Source: JACVRX01 sp963819885 (GTDB taxonomy: Bacteria; Actinomycetota; Actinomycetes; Jiangellales; Jiangellaceae). From it: a stretch of 64,000 nucleotides of DNA. The notes beneath the pieces are model-generated. The model did no database searches and was not told where the DNA came from. It saw only the letters and a list, made by a program, of their open reading frames with translations. The position numbers and the translations under genes are program-made. Shown here in pieces: positions 33,510 to 42,926 of this stretch. The DNA lies in NCBI GenBank assembly GCA_963819885.1, contig CAWFXV010000030.1, positions 62,001 to 126,000 of the forward strand, read 5' to 3'. Within the stretch, counting starts at the first letter, position 1. Every line of letters starts with the position of its first letter.

Positions 33510-34567
33510 GCGCCGACCACCCACTCGGCGTAGAACACACCGAGGCCGAACGCGACGAACATGCCGGCGATGATCCAGAACCGGATGACGATCGTCACCT
33601 CGGCCCAGCCCTTGAGCTCGAAATGGTGCTGAAGCGGCGCCATCCGGAACAGTCGCTTTCCCCCGGTGGCCTTGAACCAGCCGACTTGCAGCGCCACCGA
33701 GACCGTGATCAGCGCGAAGAGCCCGCCCAGCACCAGCAGCAGCAGCTCCGTGCGGCTGACGATCGCCAGCCCGGCGAGGGCGCCGCCGAGCGCCAACGAG
33801 CCGGTGTCGCCCATGAAGATCTTGGCCGGTGACGCGTTCCACCACAGGAACCCGAAACAGGCCCCGACCAGCGCGGCTGCCACGACCGCCAGATCGAGAG
33901 GATCGCGGATCTCGTAGCAGCTCGGGCCCGGTGCGATCTGACAGCTCTGGTTGTACTGCCACACCCCGATGAGGGTGTACGCGCCGAAGACCATCACACA
34001 GGCGCCGGTGGCCAGTCCGTCGAGCCCGTCGGTCAGGTTCACCCCATTGGACGCGCCGGTGACCATGATCAACGCCCAGGCCACGAATAACACCGGGCCC
34101 AGGACCAGGGGGGTGTCGCGCAGGACCGACAGCGCGTCTGAGGCCGGCGTGTACCCCTGTTCGTCGGGAAAACGCAGCGCCACCACGGCGAACAACACGG
34201 CGACGGCAGCCTGTGCGCCCATCTTCGCGCCCGTACGCAGGCCGAGGCTGCGCTGTTTGTTGATCTTGATGAAGTCGTCGACGAAACCAACCGCACCCAG
34301 TCCGACGACGAGGAACAGGACCAACAGCCCGGACACTGACGGCGACGACACCCGAACGAGGTGGGCCATCGTATATCCGGCGAGGACGGCGATGATGATG
34401 ACGGCGCCACCCATCGTCGGAGTTCCGCGCTTGACGTGATGGCTGGTCGGGCCGTCATCTCGGATGAGCTGCCCATAGTTCTGCCGGATCAAGAGCCGGA
34501 TCGCTGCCGGCGTCGCAAGGATCGAGACCACGAGCGAAACCACCGCAGCGGTCAGGACCGCGATCAC
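33506..34567 (-). CDS. mraY: Phospho-MurNAc-pentapeptide transferase MraY
   Basis: A 353-residue polytopic membrane enzyme (about ten helices) transferring phospho-MurNAc-pentapeptide to undecaprenyl phosphate to give lipid I. Signature motifs are HHVKRGTPTMGG, GFVDDFIKINKQRS (catalytic Asp pair), GVNLTDGLDGLA, FMGDTGSLALGG and PLQHHFELKGWAE. It starts with GTG 34567, overlapping the murF stop. Confidence 0.97.
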   Translation of the reverse strand: MIAVLTAAVVSLVVSILATPAAIRLLIRQNYGQLIRDDGPTSHHVKRGTPTMGGAVIIIAVLAGYTMAHLVRVSSPSVSGLLVLFLVVGLGAVGFVDDFIKINKQRSLGLRTGAKMGAQAAVAVLFAVVALRFPDEQGYTPASDALSVLRDTPLVLGPVLFVAWALIMVTGASNGVNLTDGLDGLATGACVMVFGAYTLIGVWQYNQSCQIAPGPSCYEIRDPLDLAVVAAALVGACFGFLWWNASPAKIFMGDTGSLALGGALAGLAIVSRTELLLLVLGGLFALITVSVALQVGWFKATGGKRLFRMAPLQHHFELKGWAEVTIVIRFWIIAGMFVAFGLGVFYAEWVVGA

Positions 34568-35952
34568 GGGGTCACCTCCGCAAGCAGCGCATCGACGAGC
34601 CGTTCCAGGCCGGCGGCCCGTGACGCTTTGACCAGCACGATGTCGCCAGGGCGAAGCTGGGCGTTCAGCAGGTCGAGCGCCGCCTCGATGTCAGGAACCC
34701 AGGCTGCCTCGTCCGCCCAGGAACCCTCGTGCGCCGCGCCGAGATGGACCGTCCGGGCCGCCGATCCGACCGCGATGAGCCGGTTGACGTCCAAGCGGAC
34801 AGCGAGCCGGCCCAGCGCGTCGTGTTCGGCAGCCGACGCCTCGCCCAGCTCGCGCATCTCACCGAGCACAGCCCAGGTTCGCCGGCCCCCGGCCATCGCG
34901 ACCAGTGCCTTGAGCGCCGCGCGCATCGACTCCGGGTTGGCGTTGTAGGCATCGTTGACAACAGTGACGCCGTCCGGCCGCTCGTGGACCTCCATCCGCC
35001 AGCGGGAGAGCGCTCGAGCCTTGCTCAACTCGGCGGCCACCACATCCACGCCCATGCCCACGGCGTGTGCCACACCGGCGACCGCCAACGCGTTGGCGAC
35101 GTGGTGCTCACCCACCAGGTCCAAGGTGACCGGGGCGGAACCGTCAGGCGCGACCAACGTGAAGCGAGGCAGGCCGCGGGAGTCGAGCCACACGTCCTGC
35201 GCCCGCAGGTCCGCGTGTACCGACGCACCGACCATCAGCACGCGCGCCTCGGTCAGCTCCGCCATCCGGCGGACCAACGGGTCGTCGCCGTTGAGCACCG
35301 CAGTACCGTGCCCTGGCAGCGCCTGGACCAGCTCGGCCTTGGCGCGGGCGATCGCCTCCCGGTCTCCGAACTCGCCGAGGTGGGCGGATCCGACGTTGAG
35401 GACGACGCCGATTGTCGGTGGTGCGACGCGACACAATCGGGCGATGTGCCCCGCGCCGCGGGCACCCATCTCGAGGACGAGGGTGCGGGTGCTGAAATCC
35501 GCAGCGAGGACGGTCAGTGGCAAGCCGATGTCGGTGTTGTAAGACCCCGGTGCCGCGACCAGCGGGCCCTCGGCCGAGAGGACTTGGCTCAGCAGGTCCT
35601 TGGTGCCGGTCTTGCCCGACGAGCCGGTCACCGCGACCACGGTGGCCTCGTGAAGCTGGTCGACCACCGATCGGGCCAGCGAGCCCAGTGCCGCGACGGA
35701 GTCGTCTACGACGACGGCCGGGACACCGACCGGGCGTTCGGCCAGAACGGCGACGGCTCCGGCCTCGATGGCCCCCGCCGAGAAGTCATGCCCGTCGACC
35801 CGTTCCCCCTTGACGGCGACGAACAAGCCGCCCGGTCCGACCCGTCGAGAATCCGCGACGACGACCCCGGAGACCACCGCACCCGGATCGGGAACGCCGT
35901 CGAGGCGCCCGGACGTCGTGGCGGCAACCTGCTCGAGGCTCAACGGGATCAC
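34564..35952 (-). CDS. murF: UDP-MurNAc-tripeptide--D-alanyl-D-alanine ligase MurF
   Basis: A 462-residue ligase adding D-Ala-D-Ala to complete the pentapeptide. The N-terminal substrate domain has VVADSRRVGPGGLFVAVKGERVDGHDF-type sequence; the ATP loop is AVTGSSGKTGTKDLL; EMGARGAGHIARLC and NDAYNANPESMRAAL are MurF hallmarks. GTG 35952 overlaps the murE stop; the stop overlaps mraY, so the whole murE-murF-mraY-murD series is coupled. Confidence 0.97.
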   Translation of the reverse strand: MIPLSLEQVAATTSGRLDGVPDPGAVVSGVVVADSRRVGPGGLFVAVKGERVDGHDFSAGAIEAGAVAVLAERPVGVPAVVVDDSVAALGSLARSVVDQLHEATVVAVTGSSGKTGTKDLLSQVLSAEGPLVAAPGSYNTDIGLPLTVLAADFSTRTLVLEMGARGAGHIARLCRVAPPTIGVVLNVGSAHLGEFGDREAIARAKAELVQALPGHGTAVLNGDDPLVRRMAELTEARVLMVGASVHADLRAQDVWLDSRGLPRFTLVAPDGSAPVTLDLVGEHHVANALAVAGVAHAVGMGVDVVAAELSKARALSRWRMEVHERPDGVTVVNDAYNANPESMRAALKALVAMAGGRRTWAVLGEMRELGEASAAEHDALGRLAVRLDVNRLIAVGSAARTVHLGAAHEGSWADEAAWVPDIEAALDLLNAQLRPGDIVLVKASRAAGLERLVDALLAEVTP

Positions 35953-37493
35953 GGGGAAGCCTTGGTCCGCCGGCCATGCCGGCGCTCCAGCGCGTCCCGC
36001 AGCACGAGTCGGTCATCGAACGGGTGCACGACCCCGGCGGCCTCCTGCCCCTTCTCGTGACCCTTTCCCACGACGACCACGGTGTCGGCCGGCTCGCGGG
36101 CCACCTCGACTGCCAGGCGAATGGCCGCGCGCCGATCGGCGACCTCTCTCACTTCGACCCGGCTGTCTGATCTGGCTGTGCGGGCACCGGAGACCACGGC
36201 GGCCCGGATTGCCGCCGGATCCTCTGACCGTGGGTTGTCGTCGGTGACGATGACCAGATCGGCGTTCCGGCCGGCCACGGCGCCCATCTTCGGTCTCTTG
36301 TGCCTGTCCCGGTCCCCGCCCGCCCCGACGACGACGACCAGCCGGCCGGGGGTCGACCGGCGCAGCGCCCGCAGCACGTTCTCGATCGCATCTGGGGTGT
36401 GCGCGTAGTCGACCACCGCGAGAGGGGCGTCGTGCGGACTCACGATCCGCTCCATCCGGCCGGGAACGCCGGGACATGCTTCGACACCGACAACCGCAGC
36501 GGATCGGTCGACTCCCGCCTCGTCGAGCATGACGGCTGCGAGCACCGCGTTGGCCACGTTGAAGTCGCCTGGTATGGGCGATCGGACCCGCAACCGATCG
36601 CCGGATCGATGCTCGAGGTACGCCGTCGCCGACCGGGACTCCCCTGATTCCAGTGCGACGACGCTCCAGTCCGCGCGTCGGCGGGTGGAGACGGTCACGA
36701 TCGGTATCTCGGCCTGGGTCGCCAACCGCTGCCCGTACTCGTCGTCGACCATGACGACGCCACGACGGGACCGCTGCACGGTGAACAACGCGGCCTTGGC
36801 CGCGAAGTAGTCGTCGAGATCGTCGTGGAAGTCCAGGTGGTCCTCGGACAGGTTGGTGAAACCGGCGACGTCGAACACGATTCCGTCCACGCGCCCCAGG
36901 ACCAACGCGTGACTGGAAACCTCCATCACACAGGCAGTCGCTCCGCGCTCTCGCATGACCGCGAGCAGCGCGTGTAGCTCCGTCGCCTCCGGCGTGGTCC
37001 GCACACTCGGGAAGCGTTCGTCGCCGACCCGGGTCTCCACAGTCCCGACCAGTCCGGTGACGTGCCCGCCGGCACGCAACCCGGACTCGATGAGATACGC
37101 CGTCGTCGTCTTGCCGTTGGTGCCCGTGATCCCGAGCATGAGCAGGTCGCGGGCCGGTTCGCCGTAGACGCAGGCCGCGATCCGGCCGAGCTGAGCCCGT
37201 GGGTTGTCGACGACGACTGTCGGCAGACTTCCGGTCGCGTCGGCACCGGCCGGGTCCGTGACCACGGCCACCGCACCAGCTGAGGCCGCATCGGCAACGA
37301 ACGCAGCGCCGTGCGTATTCGCCCCTGGCAAGGCCGCATACAGATCGCCGGGGCGAACCTGCCGCGAGTCGTGGATCACGCCGGTGATCTCGACGTCCGC
37401 GGTGTCAGGCATCGGCAGCCCCAGCAGCTCCGTGACGGCGTGCAGAGGTCGCGGTATCACGTGCCGCGGACGCAGCGAGGAACGGACGGGCAT
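35949..37493 (-). CDS. murE: UDP-MurNAc-L-Ala-D-Glu--meso-diaminopimelate ligase MurE
   Basis: A 514-residue ligase adding the third residue. The DNPRSEDP motif is the mark of meso-DAP-specific MurE enzymes, implying mDAP peptidoglycan (A1-gamma type). The ATP loop is GITGTNGKTTTAYLI; TGVIHDSRQVRPGDLYAALPG and EVSSHALVLGRVDGI are further signatures. The start is uncertain: ATG 37493 and ATG 37511 are both possible and neither has a strong ribosome-binding site. A 120-140 bp gap separates it from ftsI, the only sizeable break in this part of the cluster. Confidence 0.95.
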   Translation of the reverse strand: MPVRSSLRPRHVIPRPLHAVTELLGLPMPDTADVEITGVIHDSRQVRPGDLYAALPGANTHGAAFVADAASAGAVAVVTDPAGADATGSLPTVVVDNPRAQLGRIAACVYGEPARDLLMLGITGTNGKTTTAYLIESGLRAGGHVTGLVGTVETRVGDERFPSVRTTPEATELHALLAVMRERGATACVMEVSSHALVLGRVDGIVFDVAGFTNLSEDHLDFHDDLDDYFAAKAALFTVQRSRRGVVMVDDEYGQRLATQAEIPIVTVSTRRRADWSVVALESGESRSATAYLEHRSGDRLRVRSPIPGDFNVANAVLAAVMLDEAGVDRSAAVVGVEACPGVPGRMERIVSPHDAPLAVVDYAHTPDAIENVLRALRRSTPGRLVVVVGAGGDRDRHKRPKMGAVAGRNADLVIVTDDNPRSEDPAAIRAAVVSGARTARSDSRVEVREVADRRAAIRLAVEVAREPADTVVVVGKGHEKGQEAAGVVHPFDDRLVLRDALERRHGRRTKASP

Positions 37494-37633
37494 CGGTCGC
37501 AGAGGGTACATCCCGGCAGTGCGGCCACGAATGAGCGGAGCTCTTCGCCGACCTCGCGGCCGAGATGTTCGTCTACGGCATCGATCGGGACGGTTGACGG
37601 TCATTTCGGTAGCGAGGTCGTGATCCTGCTTGG

Positions 37634-39619
37634 TCACTCGGCGAACAGCGGGAGCTCCGGTCCGTCGGTACCGGTGGGGGCGACGCCCATGTGGGCGAGG
37701 GTGAAGCGCATCACGTCGGCGAAGACCGGCCCGGCAAGCGCGCCGCCGGAGTTGCCGTTGCGCGGGTTCAACACCGACACCGCCACGACGTAGCGGGGAT
37801 CGTCGGCGGGAGCGAAACCCATGAACGAGGAGTTGTATCCCTGGTAGCAGCCGCACGACGCGTCGACCCGTTGCGCTGTGCCGGTCTTGCCGGCTACGCG
37901 ATATCCGTCCACGGCGGCTCGGCCCCCGGTGCCGTCCTCCCCCATGACGGCTTCCATCATCAGCGTCACTGCCCCTGCGGTCTGCTCGCTGACGACCCGT
38001 ACCGGCGAGCCCCGGCCAGCGACTGTCTCCCCGCCGTCCGCGTCGATGGTTGCATCCACCAGCCGGGCCGGCAGCCGGACTCCACCGTTGGCGATGGTGG
38101 CGTACGCCGAGGCCATCTGGACCGTGCTGACCGACACGCCCTGACCGAAGGCGATGGTGTCGCGGGTCAGATCCGCCCAGTCGGCAGGGAGCCGTCCGGC
38201 ACTCTCACCCGGCAGGCCGAGGCCGGGCCGGGTGCCGATCCCGAACGCGACCAGACGGTCCCGGAAGACCAACTTGTCGATCCGTTCGGCAGCGAGCAGC
38301 GTCCCGACGTTGCTGGACTTCGCCAGGATGCCGGCGAGTGTCATCTGCTCCTCGCCGTGCTCGTAGTAGTCGTTGATCACTTCGCCGCTGCGCTCGACGT
38401 GATCGGGGACCGACAGCACAGTGCCGGGATCGGCCTCACCGTCTTCGATGATCGCGGCCATGGTGAGTGGCTTGAAGACCGACCCCGGTTCGTAGGCCTC
38501 TTCCACCACCCGATTTCCTCGGTCGTCGTCCTCAGCGTCTCCCGGCTCGTTCGGGTCGACCGTCGGCGCCGTCGCCATAGCGACGATCTCGAAGGTCCGG
38601 GTATCCATGACCACGACATTGCCGGCGGTCGCTCCCGCCGCGGCGACCTGCTCGGCGAGCGCCTGTTCGGCGTACCACTGGACGTCGCGGTCGAGGGTGA
38701 GCCGGACACCGTCGCCTGCGACGGCGGCACGCCTGGTGCCTTTGCCCAGCGGTATGCAATGCCCGCCCGCACTGAACTGGCAGGCCATTTCTCCGTCCGT
38801 GCCGGACAACAGCGAGTCCATGGACAGCTCCACACCGGCCAACCCCTGACCGTCAGCCCCGACGAATCCGATGACGTTGCCCGCCACGGCACCGGCGGGA
38901 TACTCCCGGTGCGAGGCAGGCTCGGCATAGATCCCCTGCAGGTCCAATTCGTCGATCGCGCGCCAGGTCTGCGGCGTCAGCTCCTTGGCAACGTATTGAA
39001 ACCGCTTCGACCCGGTCAGGGTCCGCTGGATGGAGCGGGCATCGGCTGCCAGCAGTCCGTCGAGCTGAAGCGCATATGCCGCCGGGTTCGTGACGAGTTT
39101 CTGATCCGTCGTCAGGTGATACGCATCCGATGAGCGCGCCAGAGATTCCCCGTCGCGGTCGAGGATCACCCCCCGCTGCGCAGGCAGCGTGGTCGGCCGC
39201 AGCCGATCATGACCAGCGACCGCGACATAGGTGGATGCGTCCAGGCCCTGCAGTTGCACCAGCCGTCCGACGAACAGGGAAAGCAGGACGCAGATCAGCA
39301 CCAGGCAGACATCCAGCCGACGGCGCGGGCTGGCCAGCCGGACCAATCGCGGCGGCCGTTTGGGCCGCGGTGGTGGCGCTGTACGCCGGGGTACCGGACG
39401 CCGGACTGGCTGTGGAGCACGGACCCGCGATGTGGTCCGCGAGCTCGTTGTCGTTGCTGCGGCGGGCATACGGTGACGTCGCCGAGGCGCATCGGACCGT
39501 AGACGAACCCGGGTATCAGTGCGCTGACCGCTCGCCGACTCCCGGGTCGTACCGCTGCGGTTGGCGGCGCCCGCAGGTCGCCCTGGACTGTCCCGGACGC
39601 GCCGTTGATCGGTGGTCAC
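37634..39619 (-). CDS. ftsI: Septal peptidoglycan transpeptidase FtsI (PBP3)
   Basis: A 661-residue class B penicillin-binding protein. A long basic, Pro/Arg-rich cytoplasmic tail precedes a membrane helix (CLVLICVLLSLFVGRLVQL); the non-penicillin-binding domain starts RLRPTTLPAQRGVILDRDG; the transpeptidase has SxxK in EPGSVFKP, SxN in KSSNVG and KTG in VAGKTGTAQR. GTG 39619 is chosen because it overlaps the ftsL stop as GTGA; an ATG 50 codons later (39469) would give a shorter tail. It partners FtsW. Confidence 0.94.
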   Translation of the reverse strand: MTTDQRRVRDSPGRPAGAANRSGTTRESASGQRTDTRVRLRSDAPRRRHRMPAAATTTSSRTTSRVRAPQPVRRPVPRRTAPPPRPKRPPRLVRLASPRRRLDVCLVLICVLLSLFVGRLVQLQGLDASTYVAVAGHDRLRPTTLPAQRGVILDRDGESLARSSDAYHLTTDQKLVTNPAAYALQLDGLLAADARSIQRTLTGSKRFQYVAKELTPQTWRAIDELDLQGIYAEPASHREYPAGAVAGNVIGFVGADGQGLAGVELSMDSLLSGTDGEMACQFSAGGHCIPLGKGTRRAAVAGDGVRLTLDRDVQWYAEQALAEQVAAAGATAGNVVVMDTRTFEIVAMATAPTVDPNEPGDAEDDDRGNRVVEEAYEPGSVFKPLTMAAIIEDGEADPGTVLSVPDHVERSGEVINDYYEHGEEQMTLAGILAKSSNVGTLLAAERIDKLVFRDRLVAFGIGTRPGLGLPGESAGRLPADWADLTRDTIAFGQGVSVSTVQMASAYATIANGGVRLPARLVDATIDADGGETVAGRGSPVRVVSEQTAGAVTLMMEAVMGEDGTGGRAAVDGYRVAGKTGTAQRVDASCGCYQGYNSSFMGFAPADDPRYVVAVSVLNPRNGNSGGALAGPVFADVMRFTLAHMGVAPTGTDGPELPLFAE

Positions 39620-39996
39620 CTGGCACCGACGCCGTCGATAGGGAGGAACACCACGTTCTCGGCCGGGATCATGTCCAGTTCCCGCGCTTGCCGGGCCAGC
39701 GTTCCCGGTGCCGACCGGTCTGCGACCTGTCCGACCAGCTCGGCTCGGCGGTCGCGGAGCAGTTCGGTCCGCTGTTCGAGGTCGGCGAGGTCGAAGGATC
39801 CTTGCTGCAGAGCCGTGTTGAGCACCAGCAAGCCGACCAACCCGACGCCGAGCAGCAGGAGTACGAGAAGGACGAACGGAGCGCGACGATGGCGCGCGGG
39901 CCGGCCCCCGACTACCCGGAGGGCCGGCCGCGCCGGGGGCTGTCGGCCCGGCAGGATCAGCCGCGCGGCGGAACCAAGGGCCGCTGCCGGGCTCAT
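39616..39996 (-). CDS. ftsL: Cell division protein FtsL-like
   Basis: A 126-residue bitopic protein with a basic N-terminus, one membrane helix (APFVLLVLLLLGVGLVGLLVL), then a leucine-zipper-like stretch (FDLADLEQRTELLRDRRAELVGQVADRSA) ending in the actinobacterial pattern PENVVFLP-like (MIPAENVVFLPIDG). Sequence identity in this family is low; identity rests on topology and on position between rsmH and ftsI. ATG 39996 overlaps the rsmH stop (ATGA). Confidence 0.85.
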   Translation of the reverse strand: MSPAAALGSAARLILPGRQPPARPALRVVGGRPARHRRAPFVLLVLLLLGVGLVGLLVLNTALQQGSFDLADLEQRTELLRDRRAELVGQVADRSAPGTLARQARELDMIPAENVVFLPIDGVGAR

Positions 39997-40946
39997 GCCG
40001 CGCTCCGAATGCGCTCGGCCGCACGCAACCGCGCGGAGGCCGCGCGGGGGTTGGCCTCGATCTCCGCCGGCGAGGGTACTTCGGCTCCCCGGGTCAACAA
40101 CCGCAACTGCGGCCGGTGCTCGGGCAGCTCGACGGGAAGGCCCGGTGGCGAGGCGCTGGTGGCCAGCGCTCTCAGGGTCCTTTTCACGATCCGGTCCTCG
40201 AGGGACTGGTAGGACAAGACGACGATTCTCCCGCCGATGCCGAGTGCGTCCAGCGCCGCGGGTAGCGCCCGCTGCAGAGCTGTCAGCTCGCCGTTGACCT
40301 CGATCCGCAGTGCCTGAAACGTGCGTTTGGCCGGATGCCCGCCCGTCCGCTGCGACGGCGCCGGAATGGTCCGGCGAAGCAACTCGACCAGGCGTGCGCT
40401 CGTCGTAAAGGGAATGCGTTGCCGCTCCCTCACCACCGCGGCCGCGACGCGGCGGGCAAACCGCTCTTCTCCGTACTCGCGGAGCAACCGCGCCAGGTCC
40501 GCTGCCGCATAGGTGTTGAGGACATCCGCGGCCGTCGGTCCAGCGGTCGGGTCCATTCGCATGTCCAGCGGCGCGTCCTGGGCATAGGCGAATCCGCGAC
40601 CGGCCTGGTCGAGCTGCAGGGAGGACACGCCGAGGTCGAAGAGCACACCGTGGACCTGTCCCAATGCGAGTTCGGCGAGGACCACGGGCAATTCGTGGTA
40701 GACGGCATGGACGATGTCGCCGCGATCGCCGAACGGCGCCAACCGCTCGCGAGCACGCTCCAGCGCCTCGGGGTCTCGATCGAGACCGATCAACCGGGCA
40801 TGCGGGCATCGTCGTAACAGGGCTTCGGCGTGGCCGCCCAGACCGACGGTCGCATCGACGACGACCGAACCCGGACGTTGCAGCGCCGGAGCGAGCAACT
40901 CGACGACGCGGTCGAGCAGGACGGGCACGTGCGAAGGACCACTCAC
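39993..40946 (-). CDS. rsmH: 16S rRNA (cytosine1402-N4)-methyltransferase RsmH
   Basis: A 317-residue SAM-dependent methyltransferase (MraW). Landmarks are SHVPVLLDRVVELLAP, VVDATVGLGGHAEALL (SAM loop), LIGLDRDPEAL, GVLFDLGVSSLQLDQAGRGFAY, DMRMDPTAGPTAADVLN, HPAKRTFQALRIEVNGEL and LSYQSLEDRIVKR. The second gene of the dcw run, 221 bp after mraZ; that gap shows no gene. Confidence 0.96.
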   Translation of the reverse strand: MSGPSHVPVLLDRVVELLAPALQRPGSVVVDATVGLGGHAEALLRRCPHARLIGLDRDPEALERARERLAPFGDRGDIVHAVYHELPVVLAELALGQVHGVLFDLGVSSLQLDQAGRGFAYAQDAPLDMRMDPTAGPTAADVLNTYAAADLARLLREYGEERFARRVAAAVVRERQRIPFTTSARLVELLRRTIPAPSQRTGGHPAKRTFQALRIEVNGELTALQRALPAALDALGIGGRIVVLSYQSLEDRIVKRTLRALATSASPPGLPVELPEHRPQLRLLTRGAEVPSPAEIEANPRAASARLRAAERIRSAA

Positions 40947-41167
40947 GGCTCGGCCCGCCGTCGCGGGCGCCGCGCAGTCGCGCCTACCGGGCCCTGCACT
41001 GTCTCGACCCCCGATGTCCGGTGCTGCTGTGCTGTCCTGGCCGTCTCGAACGGCCAGGTCCCCGCCCGCTCACCGATGGTGCGTCGTCCCTGGCGCCGGG
41101 GAAGGGACGTCAGGAACACCACGCAGATCGGAGGGCGGGCCGGAGGCCTCGACGTCCGGGGCGGGTC

Positions 41168-41599
41168 TTAGAAGATGCCGGGAAGCACCTCCTCGGAGAC
41201 ATCGGCGAACAGCGGCTCCTTCTCCGACTGGTAGGTCTCCCACGCGGCGGCATCCCAGATCTCCACCCGGGTCATGGCGCCGACGACGGTGCAGTCCCGA
41301 TCGAGCCCGGCGTAGGTCCGCAGGCCGCTCGGGATGGTGACCCTGCCCTGCCGGTCGGGCTTCTCGTCGCTGGCACCCGCCGCGAGCATGCGGGCGAAGT
41401 CGCGAACCCCACGGTGGGTGATCGGCGCGGCCCGGAGCTGTTCGGTGAAGTGGAGGAACTCCTCGCGGGGCCAGACGTACAGGCAGCGCTCCTGACCTCT
41501 CGTCATGACCACACCTTCAGCGAGCTCGTCGCGGAACTTGGCCGGCAGGAACAGCCGGCCTTTCTCGTCGAGGCGAGGCGTGTGGGTGCCCAAGAACAC
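41168..41599 (-). CDS. mraZ: Transcriptional regulator MraZ
   Basis: A 143-residue AbrB-fold regulator that represses its own dcw promoter in other bacteria. It has two SpoVT/AbrB-like halves: FLGTHTPRLDEKGRLFLPAKFRDELAEG and the second beginning DEKPDRQGRVTIPSGLRTYAGL. GTG 41599 gives the usual family length with GGAGG nine bases upstream; the in-frame GTG two codons earlier is too close to that site. It is the first gene of the cluster, with its operator just upstream. Confidence 0.92.
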   Translation of the reverse strand: MFLGTHTPRLDEKGRLFLPAKFRDELAEGVVMTRGQERCLYVWPREEFLHFTEQLRAAPITHRGVRDFARMLAAGASDEKPDRQGRVTIPSGLRTYAGLDRDCTVVGAMTRVEIWDAAAWETYQSEKEPLFADVSEEVLPGIF

Positions 41600-41634
41600 C
41601 GCCACCCACCTCCCACCCCAGGACCGGCTATCCC

Positions 41635-41670
41635 CTCCACCACGCGCCACTGTACTCCACAATGCTCCAC
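41635..41670 (-). promoter_or_regulatory. MraZ operator: four direct repeats at 10-bp spacing
   Basis: On the minus strand GTGGAG, GTGGAG, GTGGCG and GTGGAG occur at exact 10-bp intervals (plus-strand CCAC ends at 41640, 41650, 41660 and 41670). MraZ proteins are known to bind direct repeats with a 10-bp period in mraZ promoters (TGGGN in E. coli, AAAGTG in Mycoplasma). These sites lie 36-71 bp upstream of the mraZ start, the expected place for autoregulation. Confidence 0.75.
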
Positions 41671-41909
41671 AGACAAGCCGAAAACCACCTCGTTGCGTGG
41701 ACCGGCGCCGCGTAGCTCACCAGGACCTCAACCGCGCCGAGAACTCACCGACTCCTGCGGTGGACGGCCGATCACGGAACCGCCTGCGCATCGCGATACG
41801 TCTGGACGTACGGTTGACGCGTCGGGGGGCCCGACCATCCGCCCGGTGCGGGTGCGACGCCCTGGTGTCGGGCTTGGCCGGTGCGGGCCGCTGAGCGCAG
41901 GAGGAGCGA

Positions 41910-42923
<1,014 letters not shown>

Positions 42924-42926
42924 CCG

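Noticed and set aside
34729..36060. 443-residue plus-strand frame across murF
   Set aside because: Antisense shadow; His/Asp/Arg-rich with no domain.
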